A stretch of DNA of 15,801 nucleotides. Origin: CAYUNA01 sp047629355 (GTDB taxonomy: Bacteria > Bacteroidota > Bacteroidia > Chitinophagales > Saprospiraceae). Under the pieces are notes generated by a model that did no database searches, had not been told where the DNA came from, and was given only the letters and a program-made list of their open reading frames with translations. Shown piece after piece: positions 7,172 to 14,422 of the stretch (position 1 is the first letter of the stretch; each line of letters opens with the position of its first letter). The translations under genes were made by a program, and so were the position numbers. The stretch covers positions 1 through 15,801 of the forward strand of contig JBLHWU010000155.1 of assembly GCA_047629355.1 (NCBI GenBank), in the 5' to 3' direction.

Positions 7172-7726
7172 TTACCATGTTTTTTTAAACATACTATGAT
7201 TAATCCACTGACTCCATTTTTCATTATAGGTATGAATAAGGTTGGTGGAATTTTCATCCTTATCCACTACTTCATTGCCTTGATTGACCCATTCAAAAAT
7301 ACTCCCGAATAAATTATAGACATCTGTATAACCCATCTTCTGCAATTTCTCACCAATTTTTTCACTTCGATAACCAATAGAACAATACAAAACGATAGTC
7401 GCATCCTTTGGAATTAACTTCAATTTCTTCTTTTCTAATTTATTATAGCCAATATATTGCGCATTCGGAATGTGGCTTATTTCATATTCTTCCAATTCGC
7501 GCGCATCCAAAATCACGACCTCTGATTGCTTTTCTTTTAAATCGGCTACACTCATCGTCGGCACGGTGAAGCTAATCGTCCGAACAATTTTCTTATCAAA
7601 ATCAGGATTTTCGACGTGGGCACGGTCAGCGGGTGGTTGGGCGCAGCTGACGAAGGTTAGGAAAATGGAGAGGATGGAAGCCGAGAGTTGTAGGGCTTTT
7701 GTGGATTGTTTTTTTAGAAATTTCAT
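7172..7726 (-). CDS. rhodanese-domain lipoprotein
   Basis: A 184-residue exported protein. The N terminus has a basic start, a hydrophobic stretch and a lipobox (TFVSC, Cys28), so it should be a lipoprotein facing the periplasm or outer membrane. A single rhodanese domain spans about 57-150: VVILDARELEEYEISHIPNA (70-89) supplies the conserved Asp-Arg and the Glu, and LYCSIGYRSE (113-122) is the active-site loop with Cys115, the residue expected to carry persulfide sulfur in sulfurtransferases. The loop C-S-I-G-Y-R-S fits a sulfur-carrying rather than a phosphatase-type Cdc25 loop. The substrate is unknown. The tail after 150 ends in NHSMFKKTW and has no recognised domain. It lies downstream of mvaD on the same strand, but a 77-bp palindrome separates them, so shared transcription is uncertain. 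Confidence 0.9.
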   Translation of the reverse strand: MKFLKKQSTKALQLSASILSIFLTFVSCAQPPADRAHVENPDFDKKIVRTISFTVPTMSVADLKEKQSEVVILDARELEEYEISHIPNAQYIGYNKLEKKKLKLIPKDATIVLYCSIGYRSEKIGEKLQKMGYTDVYNLFGSIFEWVNQGNEVVDKDENSTNLIHTYNEKWSQWINHSMFKKTW

Positions 7727-7796
7727 AGAATAGAAACGCTGTAACCTTTAGAAATGTTGGCTTAAAATAACGCTTTTTTTATAGCTCCGATATTAT

Positions 7797-7873
7797 TTTG
7801 TCATTCCGACCGTAGTGGAGGAATCTGGACGGGCAATTCAATCAGATTCCTCCACTACGGTCGGAATGACAAA
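7797..7873. repeat. perfect 31-bp-arm palindrome (interspersed repeat)
   Basis: The arms 7797-7827 and 7843-7873 are perfectly complementary over 31 bases and separated by 15 bases. The arm core GTCATTCCGACCGTAGTGGA resembles an interspersed inverted repeat I know to be common between genes in Bacteroidota genomes (recalled, not searched). A decayed half copy lies at 7095-7118. It ends three bases beyond the mvaD stop codon, so it forms a very strong hairpin at the 3' end of the mvaD transcript and probably stabilises or ends it. Perfect arms suggest recent insertion or ongoing correction. Confidence 0.85.
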
Positions 7874-7876
7874 TAT

Positions 7877-8965
7877 CTATATCTGCACTGGCCCATTCCC
7901 CACCCAATCAGGAATCCACATCTCATCCTCACAATATTGCACCAACTCGTTCTCAATAAACGGACGAATTTCATGCACAATATCTTCTGGATATAAAATG
8001 TGTAAATTAGGTCCCGCATCCAAACTAAAATAAACTTGATGCCCCGTCTGCTGTCGATAATTCCGTAAAATCTCAATCATTTTCAAGGTATTTGGCCGCA
8101 TCAAAAGGTAAGACGGTTCCGAAGTCATCATCAAGGCATGTAGCGTCAGGGCTTCGTTTTCGGCAATCGTTCCAAATTGTTCTACGTCGCCTGATTCCAA
8201 CGCAGATAGCAAATCTTTCATTCGCTGATTGGCTTGTCGATAACGTGGTTCAGCATAAGCATTGCCTTCCATCAACGCATGTCCTGCGCGACTCGAAACA
8301 CTTTTTTCGGCTTTGCTGGCAATCAAAATATCATCGTGAAAAGTCTTAAAAACATCATGCACCTTATCCGCATACGGCAGGGCATATAGATTGGAAGAAC
8401 CTTCCACACCGTCCATTTCTCCCCACAAGCCCATCGTTCCAAAAATCGACCGACACGCACTACCCGACCCCAATCTCGAGACAAAAGATGCCTTTTTTTC
8501 AAATGCAGCATCGTCACCTAAGCTATCAAACAATTCATCCTCCACGCTACACAAACACAAGGCCAAGGCACTCATACTTGATGCAGAAGACGCTATCCCT
8601 GCTGAATGTGGAAAAGAATTGGCAGACTGTACCCGCAAATCCATTTGATTTAAAAATGGGAAAATATCGGTAATGCTTTCCAAAAAATTCACCATTTTCA
8701 AACGAAACGGTTCATTCATTTCACCATGAAAAAGAAAATCCAATTGGACACCTTCTTTGCCACTGGTTCGAGGCGTATATCCTAAAACGGTTTCGGTAAA
8801 CGCGTTTTCTAAGGTAAAACTGACGGATGGATTTCGCGGTAATTGTACGCCGTATTTTCCCCAATATTTGACAATTGCCAGATTGGATGGGCTGCGCCAA
8901 AGGACTTTACTTGGTTCAAAATCTGTTTTAGAGAGAAGAAGCTTTGGATTTTTATAATCTTGCAT
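7877..8965 (-). CDS. mvaD: diphosphomevalonate decarboxylase
   Basis: A 362-residue GHMP-kinase-family enzyme that converts mevalonate 5-diphosphate to isopentenyl diphosphate with ATP, the last step of the mevalonate pathway, in the cytoplasm. Visible motifs: SNLAIVKYWGK (27-37) with NPSVSFTL following, the ATP-binding loop SAGIASSASSMSALAL (121-136), GSGSACRSIFG (166-176) with the substrate-binding Arg172, and SLDAGPN (314-320) with the expected catalytic Asp316. The wording KYWGK and DAGPN separates it from other GHMP kinases. All key residues are present. No other mevalonate gene is in the window. The ATG at 8963-8965 is 43 bases downstream of the frame-broken small lipoprotein gene, so the two may share a promoter near 9500. 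Confidence 0.95.
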   Translation of the reverse strand: MQDYKNPKLLLSKTDFEPSKVLWRSPSNLAIVKYWGKYGVQLPRNPSVSFTLENAFTETVLGYTPRTSGKEGVQLDFLFHGEMNEPFRLKMVNFLESITDIFPFLNQMDLRVQSANSFPHSAGIASSASSMSALALCLCSVEDELFDSLGDDAAFEKKASFVSRLGSGSACRSIFGTMGLWGEMDGVEGSSNLYALPYADKVHDVFKTFHDDILIASKAEKSVSSRAGHALMEGNAYAEPRYRQANQRMKDLLSALESGDVEQFGTIAENEALTLHALMMTSEPSYLLMRPNTLKMIEILRNYRQQTGHQVYFSLDAGPNLHILYPEDIVHEIRPFIENELVQYCEDEMWIPDWVGNGPVQI

Positions 8966-9008
8966 GTGCTGAATTATTTTGAAATAAATACTGAATAGTA
9001 ATCAGATT

Positions 9009-9411
9009 TTACTTTTTGTTCAATTTGTGAAATGTTGTTATTTCCTGAGGAGAAGCAGATAAAATAATAGTATAATGTTCCCATTCTTGGTAATCTACTT
9101 CATCGATTGAGATGTCCGCATAAACAAAATTTCCTCCTGAAAAATACAACTTGATTTCATTTAAATCAATAGAATCATTGTACTCTTTTTCCCATTCTAT
9201 ATATGTCCCTATTATTATACTTTCCAGTAAAATCACTCAATAATTCTATGGAAACATCAATCGTATCAAAATACATCGTATCATTTGTTTCTGATATTAT
9301 TTGCTCCATTCTAATTCCTTCCCATTTACCAATTTGATTAAGCGTCATTTCCTCTTTGCTACAGTTTAAGCAAAAAATAATTACTGTTAAAATATTATTA
9401 AGGTTAGCCAA
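9009..9411 (-). pseudogene. small lipocalin-like lipoprotein, frameshifted
   Basis: Two overlapping frames read as one protein broken once. The first (9175-9411) starts MANLNNILTVIIFCLNCSKE, a lipoprotein signal with lipobox at Cys17, continues with IGKWEGIRMEQI and ends out of frame shortly after GKYNN. The second (9009-9236, whose only start is a GTG) supplies TYIEWEKEYNDSIDLNEIKL and then runs through VDYQEWEHYTIILSASPQ to the stop. Removing one base from the three C at 9207-9209 (GGG on the coding strand) joins them as GKYNNRTYIEWEKEY, about 133 residues. The GKW start, length and alternating beta pattern suggest a lipocalin-like domain; this is inference. It could be a true pseudogene or a sequencing error. 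It lies directly upstream of mvaD. Confidence 0.55.
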
Positions 9412-9497
9412 TGATTTGTCTGATTCATTTTTCCTTTTTTTTGGTTAATCACAGTTTTAAAAAAATCGTATTTTGAATTCTTATCATTTAATGGTCG

Positions 9498-9524
9498 CAA
9501 ATGTAAGCATTACACCTTTTTCAA
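9498..9524 (-). promoter_or_regulatory. promoter for the small lipoprotein gene and possibly mvaD
   Basis: On the - strand TACATTTG (9498-9505) matches the TAnnTTTG -7 consensus, with TTG (9522-9524) 16 bases upstream as a -33 element, one base shorter than the usual spacing. It lies 87 bases before the first ATG (9411). Confidence 0.4.
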
Positions 9525-9586
9525 TACCCATTTTTAAGTAATTTAAAAGTAGAAAGTTCGTTTTTAAAATAACAATTGCGACAAAA

Positions 9587-9654
9587 TGTCAGGTATTTTA
9601 AATTCAAAAAGTCATTCTGTCACAATACATTTCCGTTTTTCACAACTTTTGTCA
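9587..9654 (+). promoter_or_regulatory. three TGTCA boxes spaced 31-32 bp upstream of clpB
   Basis: TGTCA occurs at 9587-9591, 9618-9622 and 9650-9654, with steps of 31 and 32 bases, about three helical turns. The first lies in a small inverted repeat GACAAAATGTC. They lie upstream of the possible clpB -7 box, where activator sites for a stress gene would be expected. No known regulator is assigned. Confidence 0.35.
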
Positions 9655-9692
9655 GCATTTACCTAAAGGCACAGCATTTGATAAACAATAGT

Positions 9693-9700
9693 TGTCTTTG
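9693..9700 (+). promoter_or_regulatory. possible -7 box of the clpB promoter
   Basis: TGTCTTTG differs from TAnnTTTG at one position. No TTG lies at the normal distance; the closest TTTG (9677-9680) is only 12 bases upstream. A start near 9706 would give a leader of about 90 bases containing the period-7 repeat. Confidence 0.3.
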
Positions 9701-9740
9701 CTCTTATAAAAATAAAGACAAATAGAATTTAAAAAATACG

Positions 9741-9782
9741 TTTGACGACCGTGAGCCTTGCGCCCTGAGCCGTCAACCGTTC
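9741..9782. repeat. period-7 tandem repeat in the clpB leader
   Basis: Six consecutive seven-base units, for example ACCGTGA (9748-9754) and GCCGTCA (9769-9775). It ends 14 bases before the clpB ATG. The sequence from its last unit to the ATG closely resembles that before the DUF4197 ATG. Confidence 0.6.
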
Positions 9783-9796
9783 AAAATATAACAGCA

Positions 9797-12430
9797 ATGA
9801 ATTTAAATAACTTGACGATTAAAACTCAGGAAGCCCTTCAGCGTGCCCAACAGATTGCGATGGAAAACAGCAACCCTGCGATTGAGTTGGGACATTTGTT
9901 AAAAGGACTGCTGGAAGTAGATGAAAGTGTGACTCCTTTTGTTTTCAAAAAATTGGGTATCAACGTCGATATTGTCAAAAAAACCGTAGATAGCATCGTG
10001 CAATCTTATGGGAAATCTGGAGATAGCAGTCAACCATATATGTCGCGAACAGCAGGGGAAGCAGTGCAAAAAGCGCATACTTTTTTGAAGGCATTTAAGG
10101 ATGAATATGTGGCTTTGGAACATTTGCTTTTAGGAATTTTGGATACTCGCGACCAGGTTTCGCAGATGTTGAAAGATAGCGGCGTGACCGAGAAAGCGAT
10201 GAAAGCTGCGATTAAAGAATTGCGAAAAGGAAGTCGAGTAACGACGAACAGCGCGGAAGGCAGCTATAATGCTTTGAATAAATACGCCATCAATTTAAAT
10301 GAAAAAGCAAAAAGTGGCAAGCTCGACCCCGTGATTGGACGCGATGAAGAAATCCGTCGAGTACTACATATTTTGGCACGACGAACTAAAAATAATCCTT
10401 TACTAATTGGTGAACCCGGTGTCGGTAAAACAGCGATTGTTGAAGGCTTGGCACATCGAATTGTGAGCGGTGATGTACCAGAAGATTTACACGATAAAGA
10501 AATTTATTCTCTTGATATGGGCGCACTGATTGCTGGTGCGAAATATCAGGGTGAATTCGAGGAACGCTTAAAATCAGTGGTCAAAGAAGTGACTGAAGCG
10601 GATAATATTTTCTTGTTTATTGATGAGATTCATACGCTCGTCGGGGCAGGAAAAGGAGCGGGTGCAATGGATGCGGCAAATATTCTTAAACCAGCCTTAG
10701 CACGAGGTGAACTGCGGACAATTGGCGCGACAACACTGAAAGAATATCAGCAGCATTTTGAAAAAGACAAGGCATTGGAGCGACGTTTTCAAAAGGTGAA
10801 TATTGGTGAACCAAATGAGGAAGATGCGATTTCTATCTTGCGTGGCTTGAAAGAACGTTACGAAACACACCATAAAATCAACATCAAAGACGATGCAATT
10901 ATCGCGGCAGTGCAATTATCAAATCGCTATATTACTGACCGTTTCTTGCCAGATAAGGCGATTGACTTGATAGATGAGGCGGCGGCAAAATTGCGGTTGG
11001 AAATGAATTCGATGCCAGTAGAATTGGATGAAGTGGAGCGCAAAATTCGCCAATTGGAAATTGAGCGCGAGGCAATGAAACGCGAAAGTGATGATGCAAA
11101 AGTCGAAGTTTTGAATGAAAGCATCGCCAATTTTGAGGAAACTCGGAATGCGTTGAAGGCGCAGTGGGAAAGTGAGCGGGAAGTAGTTTTGGGCATTCAG
11201 AGTGCGAAGAAGGAGATGGAATACTTGAAATTGCAAAGCGCACGAGCGGAACGAGAAGGTGATTATAGTTCGGCGGCGGAGATTAATTATGGTAAAATGC
11301 CAGAGGCGAAAGCACGTTTGGAAGCGTACAATCAGAAGTTGGTTGACATGCAAGCGGATGGCAACCATTTGGTGAAAGAGGAAGTCGATGCGGAAGATAT
11401 TGCGGACATTGTGAGCAAGTGGACGGGCGTACCTGTGACGCGAATGTTGCAAAGTGAGCGGGAGAAATTGATTAACCTGGAAGACGATTTGCACAAGCGA
11501 GTGATTGGTCAGGAGGAAGCGGTGGAAGCAGTTTCTGATGCGATTCGTCGGAGTCGGACGGGCTTGTCGAATGAAGATAAACCAGTTGGTTCCTTCCTGT
11601 TTTTGGGTACGACTGGCGTGGGGAAAACCGAATTGGCGAAAGCACTTGCCGAGTATCTTTTTGACGATGAAAATCTGATGACGCGGATTGACATGAGTGA
11701 ATATCAAGAGAAGCATGCCGTGTCTCGATTGATCGGTGCGCCTCCGGGCTATGTGGGTTATGATGAAGGTGGACAATTGACGGAAACAGTTCGGCGGAAG
11801 CCTTATTCAGTAGTCTTATTAGATGAAATTGAGAAGGCGCATCCTGATGTTTTCAATATTTTATTGCAAGTATTGGATGATGGCCGATTGACGGATAATA
11901 AGGGGCGCGTAGCTAATTTTAAAAACACGATTATTATCATGACTTCCAATATTGGGTCGGATATTATTCGGGATAATTTTAGCAGAATGGATGATGCTAA
12001 CCGTCTTGAAGTTATTGAAAAAACGCAAGAAGCGGTGTTTGAAATGCTCAAAATGTCAGTGCGTCCAGAATTTCTAAATCGAATCGACGAGACGATTATG
12101 TTCCAGCCATTGACGCAACACGATGTGCGAGCGATTGTAGAATTACAATTGAATGGTCTGATTGCTAATTTGAAAAAGAAGCAGAATATTACTTTGACAA
12201 TTGCTGTCCCAGCGATGGATTGGTTGGCTTATGAGGGCTATAATCCAGAGTTTGGGGCACGACCAATTAAGCGAGTAATTCAGAAGAAAGTGTTGAATCA
12301 ATTGTCAAAACAAATGTTACTTGGTAAAGTGGAAAATGGTAGTCATATCGTGATGGATGCATTTGATGGACAAGTGATTTTTCGACAGCCGATTCGCGAG
12401 GAAGCGAAAATAGAAGAAGAAGTAATTTGA
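9797..12430 (+). CDS. clpB: ATP-dependent chaperone ClpB
   Basis: An 877-residue Hsp100 disaggregase that works with DnaK to pull proteins out of aggregates in the cytoplasm. Order of domains: N-terminal repeat domain (1-145); first AAA+ ring domain with Walker A GEPGVGKT (205-212), pore loop KYQGEFEER (249-257), Walker B FIDEIH (274-279) and an Arg pair at 329-330; a long coiled-coil middle domain (about 405-525), which distinguishes ClpB from ClpA and ClpC; second AAA+ domain with Walker A GTTGVGKT (604-611), pore loop GYVG (651-654), Walker B LLDEIE (674-679) and RPEFLNRID (756-764). Length fits the family. The frame is open upstream to a TTG at 9758, but that stretch is the period-7 repeat, so I choose the ATG at 9797 (MNLNNLTIKTQEAL), the typical family start. 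Single-gene unit with its own terminator. Confidence 0.97.
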   Translation: MNLNNLTIKTQEALQRAQQIAMENSNPAIELGHLLKGLLEVDESVTPFVFKKLGINVDIVKKTVDSIVQSYGKSGDSSQPYMSRTAGEAVQKAHTFLKAFKDEYVALEHLLLGILDTRDQVSQMLKDSGVTEKAMKAAIKELRKGSRVTTNSAEGSYNALNKYAINLNEKAKSGKLDPVIGRDEEIRRVLHILARRTKNNPLLIGEPGVGKTAIVEGLAHRIVSGDVPEDLHDKEIYSLDMGALIAGAKYQGEFEERLKSVVKEVTEADNIFLFIDEIHTLVGAGKGAGAMDAANILKPALARGELRTIGATTLKEYQQHFEKDKALERRFQKVNIGEPNEEDAISILRGLKERYETHHKINIKDDAIIAAVQLSNRYITDRFLPDKAIDLIDEAAAKLRLEMNSMPVELDEVERKIRQLEIEREAMKRESDDAKVEVLNESIANFEETRNALKAQWESEREVVLGIQSAKKEMEYLKLQSARAEREGDYSSAAEINYGKMPEAKARLEAYNQKLVDMQADGNHLVKEEVDAEDIADIVSKWTGVPVTRMLQSEREKLINLEDDLHKRVIGQEEAVEAVSDAIRRSRTGLSNEDKPVGSFLFLGTTGVGKTELAKALAEYLFDDENLMTRIDMSEYQEKHAVSRLIGAPPGYVGYDEGGQLTETVRRKPYSVVLLDEIEKAHPDVFNILLQVLDDGRLTDNKGRVANFKNTIIIMTSNIGSDIIRDNFSRMDDANRLEVIEKTQEAVFEMLKMSVRPEFLNRIDETIMFQPLTQHDVRAIVELQLNGLIANLKKKQNITLTIAVPAMDWLAYEGYNPEFGARPIKRVIQKKVLNQLSKQMLLGKVENGSHIVMDAFDGQVIFRQPIREEAKIEEEVI

Positions 12431-12474
12431 AATAAATATTAGTAGAATAGAATTTCCGTTTTTTCATGAGATAT

Positions 12475-12507
12475 TCCCTGATGGCATTTGCTGTCAGGGA
12501 TTTTTTT
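12475..12507 (+). terminator. Rho-independent terminator of clpB
   Basis: TCCCTGA (12475-12481) pairs with TCAGGGA (12494-12500), extended inward by TGGC/GCTG, and is followed by seven T (12501-12507). It begins 45 bases after the clpB stop, and its T tract overlaps the stop codon of the convergent DUF5683 gene by two bases. Confidence 0.85.
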
Positions 12508-13225
12508 ATGGTAAAATCAATACTTTCGGCTGCTCTACTCTTTTTTCAAAATGAAAACGCAGTCCAATACCCATCGTCATTTCATCTAAATAACCCGTTT
12601 CAAAAGTAGGTTTCACGCGCATATTTAAACTCAAATCATCACTCACATCAAACGTTTTCAAATGGGCATCTACAAATGCCTCTGCGCCTTGAACGCCATA
12701 TACTAAGATAGCAGCGACGAAAGACAGCTGCCGATTTTTATCATAACCATCTCGAATTTGCTTGATGTCAGCAGCATTCGTGAATCCTGTACCGCTCGGT
12801 TCTCCCGCCAATGCTAAGATATATCCGTCCCGAAACTGCTTGTATTTCTTAGTATTTTGCACGATGCTATAAATCGACCAGCCCATTCCTGCATAAACGA
12901 TTGGCGGTTTCCACCAACGTCGATTGTAAATTTGTCCCGTTCCTGGCAAGGCGAAAGATAGCAACATTGCTGTTTTTGGATTGGGATAATCTTTTTTGAA
13001 AACTTTATAAAAAAAGCGGTCTTCTTCGGGCTTTCGACCTTTTTTAGACAATTTTTTATTGATAGAAACAATACTCGTATCTGTTAAATTTTCTACCAAA
13101 GATGAGTCCATCACCACTTTTTTAAACGACTTTTTCTTAACAACAATAGAGTCAGGACTTTGTGCATGTAGCCCAAACGAGATTAGAAAAAATACCCACA
13201 AAAAAAACGTTGTTAGTCGCTTCAT
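12506..13225 (-). CDS. DUF5683 domain membrane protein
   Basis: A 239-residue protein with an N-terminal signal sequence (MKRLTTFFLWVFFLISFGLH, then AQS) and a Lys-rich linker (about 25-80). The DUF5683 region carries NPKTAMLLSFALPGTGQIYN (82-101), then RRWWKPPIVYAGMG (102-115), and ends in DAHLKTFDVSDDLSLNMRVKP (186-206). The segments around 85-97, 107-122 and 167-183 are hydrophobic enough to be membrane spans. Function is unknown; the gene follows parA-parB in many Bacteroidota, as here (132 bases after parB), suggesting a cell-envelope or division-linked role by context only. The stop codon lies inside the convergent clpB terminator, so the two genes' 3' ends are packed without a gap. No separate promoter box is visible. 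Confidence 0.88.
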   Translation of the reverse strand: MKRLTTFFLWVFFLISFGLHAQSPDSIVVKKKSFKKVVMDSSLVENLTDTSIVSINKKLSKKGRKPEEDRFFYKVFKKDYPNPKTAMLLSFALPGTGQIYNRRWWKPPIVYAGMGWSIYSIVQNTKKYKQFRDGYILALAGEPSGTGFTNAADIKQIRDGYDKNRQLSFVAAILVYGVQGAEAFVDAHLKTFDVSDDLSLNMRVKPTFETGYLDEMTMGIGLRFHFEKRVEQPKVLILP

Positions 13226-13285
13226 ATGTCCAAAACGACGGTTTGGTGATGAAAATGGATGGTATTTGCTTTTTATTAAGATAAT

Positions 13286-13320
13286 GCAAGTTCCGAGTTG
13301 CGAATTACGAATTACGAAAC
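13286..13320. repeat. period-7 tandem repeat between parB and the DUF5683 gene
   Basis: Five consecutive seven-base units; the two clearest neighbours are GCGAATT and ACGAATT (13300-13313). It lies 38 bases after the parB stop and 61 bases before the DUF5683 start, inside the presumed operon. Confidence 0.6.
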
Positions 13321-13357
13321 TTCCTAGATTTCCAAAAACTTAGCAAGCTTATATACT

Positions 13358-14299
13358 TTACGACTCCAACAAATCCAACATCTGATTCAATTCTTTTACA
13401 GAATTAAAGGGTAAAACAATCTGCCCTTTCCCCTTTTCTTCATCTACTTTTATTCTAACCTTCCCATTGCCAAAAAAGCTTTTTAGTGTTTTTTGGACGG
13501 CTTCGTATTCCGTAGATAAATCAGATTTTTTAGTTGGTAATTTCTTCTCTTCCGGTTCGTGTGTCCCCTCTTTTTCTGCTTTAATTCTTGCTTCTAATGC
13601 CCTGACAGATAATCCGTTTTCGATTACCTCATCGTAAATATCTTTTCGTAAACCACTATCTTTAATACCAGCTAAAGCTTTGGCATGTCCAAAAGTAATT
13701 TCACCAATATCGATAGATTCTTGCATGGCATTTTCTAAAGTTAAAATGCGCAGGTAATTGGTAACTGTTGACCGTTTTTTACCAATTTTTTTAGCAATAA
13801 CTTCATCTAAAAGAGGCGGATCAACGGAATACTTCAAATCTTTTAAGGAATTGACAAACTCTCGAGTCGAAAGGTCTTCTCGCTGCAAATTCTCCACAAT
13901 TGCCATTTCAAACAACTGTGCATTGTCCACATCGCGCACATAAGCAGGAATTTCTTTTAAATCAGCCAACTGAGACGCGCGCCATCGTCGTTCCCCAGAA
14001 ATAATCTGATAAAGCGTTTCCGATATTTTACGAACAGTAATCGGCTGAATAATTCCGTGTTCACTAATTGAGCTAGCTAATTCCTCCAGTGCCCTTTGGT
14101 CAAAATCTTTACGCGGCTGCCCTGGATTTGCCTCAATTTGGTCAATCAGAATATTCGCAATTGTATTAGCAATTACTTTAGGCACATTCGTAGTGCCAAA
14201 AAGCGCATCCGTTCCGCTATTTTTTCGTTGCCCTAAGAGGCTGTCAATAGAACCGCCCAATATTTTTTTACTCGCTTTTCGTACTACTTTCTTTGCCAT
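13358..14299 (-). CDS. parB: chromosome partitioning protein ParB
   Basis: A 313-residue ParB/Spo0J-family clamp that binds parS sites and, using CTP, loads onto neighbouring DNA for origin segregation. The N-terminal CTP-binding domain carries NPGQPRKDFD (58-67), the GERRWRAS motif (102-109) and ENLQREDLS (136-144). The central helix-turn-helix that reads parS spans about 162-186 (LLDEVIAKKIGKKRSTVTNY). After a charged linker (240-262) a C-terminal dimerisation domain runs to the end. I chose the ATG at 14299 (MAKKVVRKASKK), whose basic start is usual for the family; a TTG 17 codons upstream is also open but falls in an inverted repeat. It lies 123 bases after parA on the same strand. I found no parS-like 16-mer in the window. 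Confidence 0.96.
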   Translation of the reverse strand: MAKKVVRKASKKILGGSIDSLLGQRKNSGTDALFGTTNVPKVIANTIANILIDQIEANPGQPRKDFDQRALEELASSISEHGIIQPITVRKISETLYQIISGERRWRASQLADLKEIPAYVRDVDNAQLFEMAIVENLQREDLSTREFVNSLKDLKYSVDPPLLDEVIAKKIGKKRSTVTNYLRILTLENAMQESIDIGEITFGHAKALAGIKDSGLRKDIYDEVIENGLSVRALEARIKAEKEGTHEPEEKKLPTKKSDLSTEYEAVQKTLKSFFGNGKVRIKVDEEKGKGQIVLPFNSVKELNQMLDLLES

Positions 14300-14346
14300 A
14301 ATTGTTGGTAAATATTTTCGCTTCGCTAATATATAATAGTTCACCC

Positions 14347-14414
14347 CCAACTCCTAAAGAAGAGTAAATCCCAGGTTAATTTAATACTCGAATTTGCCAT
14401 CCTTTAGGGGTTGG
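14347..14414. repeat. inverted repeat filling most of the parA-parB gap
   Basis: CCAACTCCTAAAG (14347-14359) and CTTTAGGGGTTGG (14402-14414) are complementary at 12 of 13 positions, 42 bases apart. The wording resembles interspersed repeats I recall from other Bacteroidota, not checked here. As RNA it would form a hairpin between the two cistrons. Confidence 0.5.
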
Positions 14415-14422
14415 AAGTTCTG

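Larger units (their letters stand above)
9412..9796. other. divergent gap upstream of clpB
   Basis: A 385-bp gap between diverging transcription units. It contains a likely leftward promoter (9498-9524), three spaced TGTCA boxes, a weak rightward promoter box and a period-7 repeat in the clpB leader. No gene is supported. Confidence 0.6.

Noticed and set aside
9758..9796. Upstream TTG start for clpB, adding 13 residues
   Set aside because: The added codons are the heptad repeat and leader; ClpB proteins normally start at MNLNNLT-type sequence as at 9797.
10919..11776. 285-codon open frame antisense to clpB
   Set aside because: It runs opposite clpB coding sequence, has unnatural composition rich in His, Phe, Arg and Gln, and no leader. 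It is a by-product of clpB codon use.
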